A stretch of 64,000 nucleotides of DNA from the NCBI GenBank assembly GCA_028752905.1, contig JAQNBH010000011.1:8093625-8157624 (forward strand), in the 5' to 3' direction. The position numbers were made by a program, and so were the translations under genes. This DNA comes from Cladorhizidae sp. MBARI D1340-BT2. Lineage: Eukaryota > Porifera > Demospongiae > Poecilosclerida > Cladorhizidae. The stretch's first letter is position 1, and the number at the start of each line of letters is the position of its first letter. The notes under the pieces were generated by a model. It ran no database searches, had not been told where the DNA came from, and saw only the letters and a program-made list of their open reading frames with translations. Shown here piece by piece: positions 10,893-21,321 of this stretch.

Positions 10893-11886
10893 CTGGTCTT
10901 TGTTTTATATATAATCTCAAACTTTTACCAATTTTTGCTGTTTCAAAAGATATAGCCATTGCAATGCACAGGACATTTTGGAGTCTTCTGATAGTAAAAT
11001 AATGACAAATGACATACTGTAATTTCTTAAATTAATTTCATTTGTGTGTCATGTATACAAAATTTAACTATGAAGTATGAAAATTAGGAACACATGGCCA
11101 CATCCAGACCAGCGCTCCTACTATATTTTCTAAAGGTCTCCCTAGCCGCTATGTCACTTCTGCAGTACTTCAAACCTAGGGATATATATATATACGCTTC
11201 CTGGTCCAAATGGACCTGTCAGCAGTTATGCCATTATCAGAGGTGGAGGAAACCACTTGAATCCAAGAAAGTGAAGAAACGAGGTTCGTAAAAGAGGTTC
11301 GTAGTAATCGAGTTTTAATTTGAGTCCAAGAATGAGCACATTATATCTAACCGTCCCCCTCAAGTTCATGCAAGTATGGGACAATATGCCTGTCAGCATA
11401 TACAGCAGCTGAGCTTATTTTTCAAGAAAGCTTGCTATGAAAGCATCTATTAGATTGGCATATCTGGAGAGTGCAAGGCAGAAACAAAGAGCTGGCTCAG
11501 GTGATGAAGAGATGACTCCTTTGAAGAAGTGTGGTCGACCCTCCCTTCTAGGAGAACATTTAGATAAGCTCTACCTGATGAAAATCTGAGATCAAAGAGG
11601 TGTACTCAGCTTCAGTCGCAGTGGCAGCTGCCAGTGGAATTTTGCTGTCAAATGACTGCTCAACACTTATCGAGTATGGTGGTCTGATAGTGCCCACACA
11701 GACTTGAGTAGACACTATATAGACATATCGTTAACGTGACTGAATGAGGTGTGCCAGAAGAAAGGCTACAACATCAAAGAGTAAGCACACACTGAGAGAT
11801 TTTGCTAAACCAAATGAAGCTTTTCTGGAAGATGTTATATTCTGTAGTTTGTATGGAAGAAATTCGTCCAGAGTTAGTACTTAATT
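10893..11886. other. Non-coding, no clear feature
   Basis: AT-rich sequence without a supported gene. A minus-strand stretch near 11580-11650 (TATEAEYTSL) weakly resembles the end of a copia RNase H, but this is too short to call. Confidence 0.3.
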
Positions 11887-12032
11887 GGGATCAGAGGGGA
11901 ATAAATGCAGTATTAGTAATCTACTTGACAGGGATCAGAAATAAACGTAGTATTAGCATCTACTTAGACAGGGATCAGAAATAAATGCAGTATTAGCATC
12001 TACTTAGACAGGGACCAGAAATAAATGCAGTA

Positions 12033-12596
12033 CAGTAGACACTCGCTAATCTGGACTCCGTTAATCCGAAACCTCGCTAATCCAAATGGCATTAGGTAAA
12101 ATTAAAAAAATAATAATACATTAATTAATAAAATTTTAAAAATTAAAAAATTTAAAAAAAATTCAATATGCATGCCATTATTGAACTTTGAACCTCCACG
12201 AGCATGTCATACGATGCAGCTGCAGTGATATAGAGAAGAAAAGAGCACACAAGAGCCTTACCATTGAGGAGAAGGTCGAGATCCTGGCCCAGCTCAGGTA
12301 GCTAAACAGTATGGAGTTGGAGTCTCCACTATCTCAGATATAAAGAAGAAGGGCAGCGAGTTACGAGGATGCAAAAGGAAGATGACTGAGATGGGATTCC
12401 GGAGTTCTGCTAAAGGAATGAGGATGGGAAGGGAACATAATTACTTGTACTCCCAGTGTATTCAACCCACACCTGCAAAAAAATTAACAAATTCAGAGTT
12501 CAATATAATGATATTCATACATTTCACTAATCCGAAAATTTCACTAATCCGAACTACTCAGATCCCCAGGCTATTCGGATTAGTGAGGGTCTACTG
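12033..12596 (+). mobile_element. Tigger/pogo-like element with TA target duplication
   Basis: The element begins CAGTAGACACTCGCTAATC and ends with the imperfect complement ATTAGTGAGGGTCTACTG, giving roughly 20-bp terminal inverted repeats. TA occurs immediately on both sides (12031-12032 and 12597-12598), as expected for Tc1/mariner-pogo insertions. Removing it restores a regular 40-bp tandem unit, which proves the insertion site. It keeps only an N-terminal transposase fragment, so it is internally deleted and non-autonomous. Confidence 0.88.
12235..12425 (+). pseudogene. CENP-B/pogo N-terminal helix-turn-helix fragment
   Basis: The translation gives KRSTRALTIEEKVEILAQL in one frame and VAKQYGVGVSTISDIKKKG in the next, separated by a frameshift near 12297. 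These are the two halves of the CENP-B N-terminal DNA-binding domain found in Tigger and pogo transposases. The DDE catalytic domain is absent. The identification supports the assignment of the surrounding element. Confidence 0.75.
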
Positions 12597-12715
12597 TATT
12601 AGCATCTACTTAGACAGTGATCAAAGGGGAATAAACGTAGTATTAGCATCTACTTGACAGGGATCAGATGGGAATAAACGCAGTATTAGCATCTACTTAG
12701 ACAGGGACCAGAAGG

Positions 12716-13194
12716 ATACAAAGCCGGTTTTAGCAGAAATGAATGGTAATTGCTATATATCGTGAATTTTTTTTTGTGGAAAACTTGTTAGTGGTTTTCT
12801 TCCTCTCCAAATAATCAAGACAGAAAATTGTCATCCTCATTGTCAACTTCCATCCAACTGGCTTGACTCGCTTCCAAAGCTCCTTACTGGTAATTGTTTA
12901 AAAACACAATTCTTCCATTAATGAGCAACAACTATATTCATAAGCTTGTACAGAAACGACTGGTGTTCATAGCAATCAGTATGATTGTTAAGCAACTAGG
13001 ACTGCTGTGACCTCGTAGGGCTGAGGGAACAGCGTTATTTTTCGCAACATGTGGCATTGCTTGGCTCCTTCCATGATTACACCCGAGGCACAGAGAGATG
13101 AGCACACGTCATTAGCAAGGGGGGACAGAGGGGCAAAACCTAAAATCGGGAGGAAAAACATGAGCAGAAAGGACGCAATGGAGGAACGTTGTTT
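12716..13194. other. Non-coding, nothing recognised
   Basis: There is no supported gene or repeat between the 40-bp and the 76-bp arrays. Confidence 0.3.
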
Positions 13195-13480
13195 TAATGA
13201 GTGGGAGGGATAAAAAAGGTAATGGTGAGAGGGACATGTTTGATGAATGGGAAGGGAAAAGGGGTTAAAAAGGCTGAACACAAAAGGTTAATGAGTGGGA
13301 GGGACATAATGATTTAATGAATGTGAAGGGAAAGGGGTTAAAAAGTGAGCTGAACACAAAAGGTTAATGAGTGGGAGGGCCATAATGATTTAATGAATGT
13401 GAAGGGAAAAGGGGTTAATAAGTGACTAAACACAAAGGGTTAATGAGTGGGAGGGACACAAGGGGTTAACAAGTGCGAGG
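13195..13480 (+). repeat. 76-bp tandem repeat, about 3.5 copies
   Basis: The block TTAATGAGTGGGAGGGACAT recurs near 13288, 13364 and 13440, a 76-bp period. Each unit also holds GAATGTGAAGGGAAA and GGGGTTAA. A more divergent unit precedes them. Confidence 0.8.
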
Positions 13481-14118
13481 GATACAAATCGGACTAAGAT
13501 TTACTAGCCTGCCCCTTTATCAAATTGAAAAGAGAAGTGGACGGCCTAACCTTTTACAAAGATTTCCAGAACTGACATTTTGAACGGAGAGATTTCCACT
13601 GTAGTGAAATGGAGCAGCTACATCGAGGCTAGAAACCGTGACAACCACACACAACCATGTACACATGGGGAGGTGGGTGTGTGAACCTCCCATCATTAAT
13701 GACGAACATATTGATAAGTTGCTCCTCATGTATGGGCCAGTTATTCAGTGCAGGACAATATAAACTCTCGTGTTCAACTACGCCACTTAACTCACTGGAT
13801 CGCCCACCCACCCCACCCAAGGTGCCGTGGACAACCCTGGGATATCCTAGGATGTCCAGAGCTATAGCATTAGGCCAGCAAGAATGTGGAACTTTATACA
13901 TACCTAGATGGACCCCAGGGGCTGTCCACAACATCACCAATCTGCCGTCTCTCTCTAGCCCAACATACCTTCCATTTCAAGCAGATCCTCGAGTTGCAGA
14001 TAAACATCTTGAAAGGTGGTCTCCTCAATGCCGGTGCTCTTGAATATTGCTAGCACAGCCCGCAGAAACATTTTCTCATAGAGAGTAGCATGTCTGAAAA
14101 TGAGGGGGGGGGGGGGGG
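13481..14118. other. No supported gene; ends in a poly-G tract
   Basis: Open frames on both strands around 13630-14040 overlap each other and carry no recognised domain. A run of about 15 G lies at 14104-14118, at the edge of the foldback element. Confidence 0.3.
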
Positions 14119-14625
14119 TTAATCACAATTTTAAATAAATTTGTCATATTTTTTGTGTTTTTGTAAGGTAAGTTATTTTGAGAGCTCTTTCTAAAGATAT
14201 ATTTAGTTTGTGCAAGCTACTTTCTTAGGTCAAGATATTATGGTAACCTGATGACCTTGCTTCTCTGTGTGCCTCAAATGAATAGATGTTGATAGCTTGA
14301 CTTTCCCACTTGGGCTGTGGTTAGCACAACCACTGATGTGAATATTTTTATAGTTGACCCCCCCCCCCCCCCCCCCCCAAAGTCCAGAACTGTAAATGTG
14401 TTGATTCTGTCCATGCAATTTACACATTGTCATCAATAATCAGCGAGGCCATCAGGTTACCATATCTTGACCCAGGAAGTAGCTATCCACAAACCTTTAG
14501 AAAGAGCATCAAATGCACTCACTACATTTCTCCTCAAAATGACATGCAAAAAAATGAAGTGGGAAAAAAAAAATCTTATGACAAATTTAGCGAAAATTCA
14601 AATTTGTGGTAAACACCCACTTAAG
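14119..14625. repeat. Large foldback element with arms over 100 bp and a poly-C centre
   Basis: The left arm (about 14119-14265) contains GCTCTTTCTAAAG, GCTACTTTCTTAGGTCAAGA and TGGTAACCTGATGACC. The right arm (about 14440-14625) contains the reverse complement of each block in mirrored order. The arms diverge by indels. The interior (14266-14439) includes a poly-C tract at about 14351-14378. It looks like an old foldback or MITE-type element. I could not fix a target duplication. Confidence 0.75.
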
Positions 14626-14639
14626 TGTGAACATGAATT

Positions 14640-14685
14640 TAATTATTATTATTATCATCATCATCATAATAATAATTAACAGTTC
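14640..14685. repeat. ATT/ATC microsatellite
   Basis: Trinucleotide runs of ATT, then ATC, then AAT. Confidence 0.9.
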
Positions 14686-14795
14686 TTATTCGTGTGCATT
14701 TAATAAGGATGGTGCATGTTCAATACAGGTTATTAAGCCATTACTTTCGTCTGTTGTGATGGGTCGGGAAAGATATATATAGCACATTTTTTTCC

Positions 14796-14860
14796 TGATG
14801 AAGACTAGAGCATTTAGTCGAAACATTGAGTGAATAAAAATTGAAGTTGATTTTAATATT
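14796..14860 (+). repeat. Short dispersed repeat with CTGATGA-stem-CGAAA core
   Basis: This copy has CTGATGAAGACTAGAGCAT followed by TTAGTCGAAACATTGAG. GACTA and TAGTC can pair to form a stem between CTGATGA and GAAA, which resembles a hammerhead ribozyme core. See the finding on this family. Confidence 0.6.
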
Positions 14861-15429
14861 GTTATTGTTGTTATTATTATATATCTCCAAACCGCCCTGG
14901 ATCTTAACCCCTTGACTCTTAAGGAGGTGGGAATTATTTTTCTCTCCTTTCCCCCCCTACAACTTTCTTGCTGTTGTTGCTTTCCTTGCAATTAATTTTG
15001 GTACCAAAAGATGGCTGTTCCAAGAACTTTTCCAATGATATACTTAATGAAGGATAAAAAGTTTGTTAAGTGGTGACTAGTGTAACACCTACCAAACTAA
15101 ATATAAAAATTCTCTAAACTCAGTGTCTATAACCACTTCTAATTCAAAGGATGTGTAACAGAGCTACATAACCATGTCATGAGCGCGAAGTTTACTCAGA
15201 TTACCAAAATACCACATAGAAGGAATATGGAAGGCCAATAAAGTTTTCTCTCTCCTGAATAGCAAGAATCTGTGGCAAAGATTGATGTATAACTTTCGAA
15301 AGAAGCAACCCAAAAAAGGAACACCAGCTCATAACATAGTTTGCTCTGTTACGCAACCAGCGAATGAGGGTACCTATAAGTAGTTACAGGCACTCGGTGG
15401 ATTTTTAAGGTAGTCGCAGTAGAGATTTT
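14861..15429. other. Non-coding, nothing recognised
   Basis: No gene or repeat was supported. Confidence 0.3.
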
Positions 15430-15905
15430 AAGGGAGCATATTTCTCATCACTAAGCCTCACTGTGCCCACTTACAAGCTGCATAAAGTATATATCATTGG
15501 GAAGCTCTTGAAACAAGCTATCTTCTGGTACTAAGGTAGCATATTTCTCATAGCTGAGCATATTTACAAGCCTGCATAAAGTATATCATTGGGAAGCTCA
15601 GCAAGATATCTTCTGGTACTAAGGGAGTATACTTCTCAGCACTGTGCCCACTTACAAGCCTGCATAAAGTATATCATTGGGAAGCTCTTGAAACAAGCTA
15701 TCTGGTACTAAGGGAGTATACTTCTCAGCACTGTGCCCACTTACAAGCCTGCATAAAGTATATCATTGGGAAGCTCTTGAAACAAGCCATCTTCTAGTAC
15801 TAAGTGAGTATACTTCTCAGCACTATGCCCACTTAAACCAGCCTGCATAAAGAATATCATTGGGAAGCTCTTGAAACAAGCTATCTTCTGGTACCAAATT
15901 TATTT
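15430..15905 (+). repeat. About 91-bp tandem repeat, 5 copies
   Basis: GCATAAAGTATATCATTGGG recurs with starts near 15481, 15574, 15663, 15752 and 15846, a spacing of 89-94 bp. Units share AGCTCTTGAAACAAGC, CTTCTGGTACTAAG and CACTGTGCCCACTTACAAGC. The second copy has a small internal deletion. Confidence 0.88.
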
Positions 15906-15954
15906 CCAAAAATGAAACACAAATAAGTTATGAAGGCTACAAATTTCAGGTACT

Positions 15955-16015
15955 CCTCCCCCCCCCCCCCCCCCCACCCAACCTCACCCCCCACCCCCAC
16001 CCCCCTCCCTTTAAG
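15955..16015. repeat. C-rich low-complexity tract
   Basis: A run of about 18 C followed by CCCCACCC-type sequence just left of the Gmr1-like LTR element. Confidence 0.85.
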
Positions 16016-16064
16016 GCTTAAGGGGATTGTCGCAAGTCAAAATCAGGAAAAGGTTGTGGCCCTT

Positions 16065-16466
16065 TGTTAGGCGCTCACCACTAGGCAAGCGTCAACACGT
16101 CTATTCTGGACTGGTTCTGATACAGCCTTGTTGTAAGGCTGTGTTCTCAATAGGAATATAGGTAAAGATTTATTATATTTCAAATGACTTACAGGCAGAG
16201 TCTTGATGTCTTAGAGCAGTCTAACTAGTCTGGCTATCTCAGAGCATACATACATACATATATTGGAATGTCCATGAATCATGATGTAACCTCTGACCAA
16301 TCAGGTGTTTCCACACGGACAGTCAGGAGGTTTGCCACCATGTTGCATCATACATAATAGTTTCATACATAATAGTTCAAGTAATTAACACGTACTTAAT
16401 TAACAGTTACATGGATTTGGCAAGGGTTGAGGTCAAGGTTTGCTGCAATGTTGGGGGATCCCAACA
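16065..16466 (-). repeat. 3' LTR of the Gmr1-like element
   Basis: 402 bp starting TGTTAGGCGC and ending GGGATCCCAACA on the plus strand. The end carries a 7-bp palindrome (TGTTGGG and CCCAACA). It contains a short ACAT microsatellite. The pol frame continues about 70 bp into it. Confidence 0.95.
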
Positions 16467-18664
16467 TCGCCCCCTCCTTCGAGAGGTTCTTGTCCATCTG
16501 TTGCTCTTCTGAGGGTGTCCTCCAGGCTTGGCATGAGAGAGCATCTGCGTTTGCATTATCTTTGCCCGGTGTATGCTTGATGGAGAAGGTGAACTGTCTT
16601 AAGGTGTCCATCCAACGTGCGAGTCGATGAGAGTGGGGGTCTTTTAGTTCCAGGAACGAGAGAGCTTTATGGTCGGTGACCACAGTGAAGGGTTGGCCTA
16701 GCAGGTAGGGCATGAAATGCATGCAGGCATTCACGACAGCCAAGCCCTCCTGCTCAGTAGCAGAATATCTGCGCTCCCTGGGCTGCATCTTCCTACTGTA
16801 ATAGGCTATAGGGTGTCCCTCTCCGCTTTCAGCCTCCTGTGCGTGCACAGCACCGATCCCGAGTCCGGAGGCATCAGTAAATGGGCGGGAATAGTCTGGT
16901 GGGCTCAGCACTGGGGCGGAGCATAGGGCCTCTTTTGAAGCAGCGAAGGCTGTTGCACAATCTTCAGTCCAATCCACAGGGTCAGGTTTGCGGAGCTGTA
17001 AAAGGTCTGTGAGTGGTGCAGATAGGGTCGAGATGTGGGGGATAAATCTTCTGTAGTAGTTAATGAGTCCAATGAAGGCCCTGACTTCCTTTTTAGACCG
17101 GGGTTGAATAAAGTCCCAAACTGCTGAGACCTTAGCCTCGTGTGGGGATATGTATCCTCCTCCAACCCTGTGTCCCAGAAAGACACAGGAGGTTGTGGCA
17201 AGCTGGGCCTTTGATGCCTGAATTGTTAAGCCAGCATTCCGAAGGACATCGAATACCGTGGTGAGGTGACGTTTGTGCTCCTCCCATGAGTTGCTGAAGA
17301 CTGCCACATCGTCTATATACACAGAGATGTAATCATTGTGGTTGATGAGTAGTCCATCCATCATCCGCTGAAATGTGGCGGGCACGTTCCGCAGCCCGAA
17401 TGGCATGACTATGAAGCGGAATTTGCCATATGGCGAGATGACAGTGGTTTTGTCTTTATCTTCGGGGGCTATGGGCACCTGGTAAAATCCACTGGCCAAG
17501 TCTAGGATCGTGTAGAGAGAGGCAGCTGCCAGTTTCTCCAGTGCTTCCTCTATTCTAGGCTGGAAGTAGGGATCTGGTATCGTAACTGCGTTCAGGCGGC
17601 GGTAATCACACACCAGCCTGATCTTTCCCGGGGTCTTTTTGGGGACAGGAAATATGGGAGCTGCCCAAGGCACATCCGATGGCTCAATGAAGCCTGCCTC
17701 AATGAGCTTCTGAAGCTCCTCCTTAAAGGCATCCCGTCTGCTGTGGGGGATGGCATAAGGTCGAAGGTGCACTGGTGAGGCGTTTCCGACTTTGATGTGG
17801 TGTGTTGCAGCCTGAGTTCTTCCTGGTTTGGCACTGGTCACAGTCGGGAAGTCATCCCAGAGTCGTTGGAAGAATCTTAGCTGCTCTTGCGAGAGGTGGT
17901 CTTGACCTTCTGGAAAAGGGTGGTTCTCATCTGAGTGATAGTCTGGTAGGTCTGGACATTCTGTGTGCTCAACAGAGAGAAATGCAATGTCATGTACCGG
18001 CGGTAACCATACCTTCATTGCTGTGACATGCACAGTTCTGATTCTTTTCCTTCTGTCTTGGGTGTCGACATGGTAGGTCACTGGGGATACTTGTTCTACC
18101 ACCTCGAAAGGGCCTTCCCATCTGTCCTGGAGTTTTGAGGCTATGGTCCCGGTAATGACTGGGGTAAAGACAAGGACGAGTTCACCTGGGCTGAAGGTGA
18201 TTGTCTTGGTGGTCTGGTCATGCCATCTCTTTGTCCTCTCTTGGATTGTGGTCTGCTGATCTGCTGCTAACTTCCTCATCTTGTGTAGGTCATCTCTAAG
18301 TTTGAGAAGCCAGTCTGTAGCAAGTTGAGGAGAGCGACTGTTAGGTGTCCAGCTCTGCCGTAGGATGTCTAGAGGCCCACGGACATGCTTGCCGAAAACC
18401 AGTTCAAAGGGCGAGAAGCCAGTGGTGGAGCACGGAGCTTCTCTACAAGCGAAGAGTAGGCAGGGGAGGAGTTCATCCCATTGTTGTCCTTCTTGTGAGC
18501 TGCTCTTAATCATCTGGAACAAGGAGTGATGGAAGCGCTCTACTGCTCCATTAGACTGGGGGCGGTAAGGTGCCGTTTTTGAGTGATGAACTCCAAGGAA
18601 CTTGAAGGCTTCCTTCAGAACCGCAGAGAGGAAGTTTGATCCTCTATCAGAGAGAAATTCCTCT
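16396..18664 (-). pseudogene. Gmr1-like pol: integrase C-terminal part, reverse transcriptase, RNase H
   Basis: This frame copies element RNA into DNA. The longest open stretch gives 708 residues. Residues 1-180 finish the integrase (WHDQTTKTITFSPGELVLV, then a WEGPF chromodomain-side block). Reverse transcriptase follows at about 270-470, with VCDYRRLNAV, the FGLRN motif and the catalytic YIDD at 402-405. RNase H at about 535-665 shows TDASG, YSATEQEGLAV, VVTDHKAL and NADAL. Integrase sequence upstream of reverse transcriptase is the unusual feature. The RNase H entry lacks a few residues that usually precede TDAS. The frame ends inside the 3' LTR. A frameshift near 18665 separates it from the integrase core upstream. 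Confidence 0.92.
16467..16480 (-). promoter_or_regulatory. Polypurine tract
   Basis: On the coding strand the sequence GAAGGAGGGGGCGA lies directly against the 3' LTR, the expected position and composition for plus-strand DNA priming. Confidence 0.75.
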
Positions 18665-19027
18665 GGTACTGATAGAGCCGGGAAATAATGTTCATTAGGG
18701 CCTTCCCCACTTCTGTAGCTGTTGTCTTCTTGAGGGGGATGGCTTCTGGATACCTTGATCCAACATCAATGTAGCTAAGAATGAACTGGTTCTTGCTACG
18801 AGTGAGGGGGAGTGGCCCCACGATATCAATAGCCACTTTCTGAAATGGTCGACAAATTGGCGGGTTGGTAATAGTGAGAGGGGCATGGTTATTGGTCCTC
18901 TTGGAAGTCTTTTGGCATCTTTCACAAGATCTGCAGAATTGTGTTGTCTCTTTTCCGATGCCAGGCCAGAAGAAATTCTTTAGGACCTTGAACTTGGTCC
19001 TGTTAGCTCCTGTATGTCCAGATGCTG
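18665..19027 (-). pseudogene. Gmr1-like integrase: zinc-binding and catalytic core segment
   Basis: Integrase inserts the element DNA into the genome. This middle frame carries GHTGA, FFWPGI and CRSCERCQ (second His and the two Cys of the HHCC zinc site), then VAIDIVGPLPL with the first catalytic Asp and SRYPEAIPL. Frameshifts at about 19028, within a C-run that splits the HHCC site, and at about 18665, just before the second catalytic Asp region, isolate it from its neighbours. Both breaks sit at or near short homopolymers, so real mutation and assembly error are both possible. Confidence 0.85.
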
Positions 19028-21016
19028 GGGCGAGTGAGCCAGCTTCAGTACTTCTAGTCGTCGCGATTTCGGCACGACGACCTGGGTATAGGGTTCACCG
19101 AGTTTGTCTTTTGTCTTGCGCATCAAGACTCCTTTGTTGGTCACAAATGTTGAGTCTTCCTTGTTTGCTGACTTCCAGAGATCCTTCAGAGTGTCGTCTG
19201 CTCTTTGGTCCTGGATGAGATTGGCTGCGTTATTCTGCTGCATGTCTGCTTCTCCACTGGAGTCAGTGTCGCTGTCTGGATCTGTCTGGTGTGACATGCT
19301 TGTCCTTGGGAAATAGTAGTCGGGCCCTAGCAGATCTTCAAGGGAGTTGGGTTCGAGCCCATCTTGGGCCTGGTCAGCTTGATCAGCAAGGTCTTGTCGA
19401 GCTTCTGTCTGGGTCTGGGCTCTTGTCTGGACGGCTAAGATGTTTTGGGGATCTGCTGCTGTGGCCTGGTGAATGAGTGCATGGATATTTCTGAAATTTC
19501 TGCCGAAGAGGGCATCATGGTCAAGGTTGTCAGTCACTGCCATGTTGACAGAGACTTCAGAACCTGGAAGGAGACATGGGAGATCAACTGTTAGATAAGC
19601 CTCTGACTTACCCCGAAAACATCGGGTCATGATGGATCCTGATGGTTCTGGAACTGGTAGATTCCACTGCTTAAATTGTTCTATGACGCTAGAGTTGATG
19701 AGAGAGTGGTCCACTCCAGAGTCTAGAAGGAATCTGACAGGTTTGCCGAAGATGCTGCCTACCAGGAACAGCTTGGGCATGAAGGTAGGTGCTGGGGAGG
19801 TGTTGTCCTGGTCATCTGTGGAGACGGCAAGCACATTCCTGTCGGGACACACGGCTCCGAGGTGACCCCACTTCTGACAGTTAAAGCACAAAGGTCCTTT
19901 CTCTTTGTCAAAGTACTTTGCAAGCTTATGCTGTGGCTTGAACTGATACCCATCTGAACCACAGTGCTGTGCTGAAGTGTTAGTGGGTGGTCTGACTCCG
20001 CCCTGCTGCTGGAAGGGAGGATGTGGCTTGGGTTGATCGATCTGAGACTGGGTCAGAGACTGGGTCTGGGGTTGAGCTTGAGGTTGTTGTTGCTGAGACT
20101 TGTGACCGTTGAATGGCTTCTGGTAGGTGGGTTGAGGGTTCACGGTGTTCCTTTTCCAGGCAGATTCCCTTCCTCTGCCACTGTCAGCAACATATTCATC
20201 AGCGATGCTCAACAGGTCCTGCAAGGATGAGGGTTTCTGGGCCCTCACATGGGTGGTTATTCTCGGGTTCAATTGTTTATAAACGATTTCCCTGGTAATG
20301 AGATCAATGACTTCTTTGACAGAGGTGCAATCTTTGGTGCAGGTTCTTGCTGCTTCTGCTGTTCTGTAACCCATCTGTGTGATGGTCTCTGTTGGGTTGA
20401 TCTTGGGGTTGAAACAGTTATTGAACTGTGTTGATTTCGAGACACCCATATGGGCATACAATTGTCACTTGAGGGCATCATAATCGCCTAGCTCTTCTGT
20501 GGGCATTGACATGGCCAAGTTAGTCAAGTCTCCTCTGAGTAGAGCTCTTAATTCAGTGGCCCAGGTACTTTTGTTCACTCCATATGTTTTCATGTGGGCC
20601 TCAAAGCGGGCAATGTCTTGTTGGCCTTGAGGTCCACTGGAGATTGGTGGGAGAGTAGGTGGTTTAGTCTGCTGAGCCACTGTGATAGGCCTGCCTATAG
20701 CCTTTGCTAATGTCTCATTGGTCTGCTGTTGGGGTTGTTGGAAGGCTGTATTTTGTATTTGGATCTGCTCTAGGATACGAAGAAGAGTAGGGTCAATGGC
20801 AGGAGTTGCTGCTTGGGCGACTGCTTCAGCTGCCGCTGGCTCTGTCCATGAGACATGGCATGTTTCAGTTGGCTGATGCTGAAGGGGATCTTGTTCCATA
20901 GAGTGTTCATCTCTAATATTGTCTGCCATTCCAGTTTCGAGGTGGTTATCGTAGGAGCTGGATTGGGTATGGGCTTGTGACCGTGTCACAATTCTGGAGT
21001 CAAATTTCTCATCCAT
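19028..21016 (-). pseudogene. Gmr1-like gag-protease frame with an internal stop
   Basis: Gag forms the particle and protease cuts the polyprotein. The ATG at 21016 starts MDEKFDSRIVTRSQ. A capsid segment follows, including REIVYKQLNPRI and SSLQDLLSIADEYV, whose pattern resembles the SCAN domain. SCAN is reported to derive from Gmr1-like Gag. A CCHC knuckle CFNCQKWGHLGAVC and a protease motif FLLDSGVDHSLI come next, then a linker and the first His of the integrase zinc site. The frame is interrupted by TGA at 20465-20467, in the capsid and not at a gag-pol junction, so it looks like a nonsense mutation and not programmed readthrough. Confidence 0.88.
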
Positions 21017-21305
21017 CTCTGTGTTGATTGTATCCAGGTACCGATTCCGTTCTCTGGTAAAGGATAGTCAATGCTTTCTGAGAGGGCTGAGAAAAACAAA
21101 GTTAGACAGAGCAAGATGGCTTACTGTCCCTGTTGAGGTGGTTCAGGGTCAAAATTTGCTGATAAGTCTGTAGGTCTTAGGTAGTAAGTGCTTGTCCTTT
21201 GCAGCTGTTTGCGAGGGTGTAGGCACTGGGTCTGCGGTCTGTTGGGTGAAGAGGTAGTCTGGTCTGAGGTATGGGTGAGTCTGCTTCGAAGGCTGAGTTC
21301 GTCTC

Positions 21306-21319
21306 GGTCGCTGCCACCA
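21306..21319 (-). promoter_or_regulatory. Primer binding site (tRNA-Leu-like)
   Basis: Two bases inside the 5' LTR the coding strand reads TGGTGGCAGCGACC. TGGTGGCAGCG is complementary to a CGCTGCCACCA 3' end, as in metazoan leucine tRNAs. The tRNA match is from memory. Two other LTR elements in this window use nearly the same sequence (28536 and 38165). Confidence 0.75.
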
Positions 21320-21321
21320 GA

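Larger units (their letters stand above)
11887..12715 (+). repeat. 40-bp tandem repeat, about 6 copies, split by a transposon
   Basis: The unit GGGATCAGAAATAAATGCAG followed by TATTAGCATCTACTTAGACA is 40 bp long. Variant units carry a GGGG-expanded block of 43-45 bp. Three and a half copies precede 12033 and the array resumes at 12599. It is interrupted exactly at the TA dinucleotide of one unit by the 564-bp Tigger/pogo element. Confidence 0.85.

Noticed and set aside
11560..11660. Minus-strand stretch resembling the end of a copia RNase H (TATEAEYTSL)
   Set aside because: Too short and without neighbouring copia domains.
13629..14043. Overlapping frames of 103 and 128 residues on opposite strands
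   Set aside because: Neither has a domain and they exclude each other; likely chance.
20465..20467. Programmed stop-codon readthrough in gag
   Set aside because: The TGA lies within the capsid region, upstream of the zinc knuckle, not at a gag-pol boundary; a point mutation is simpler.
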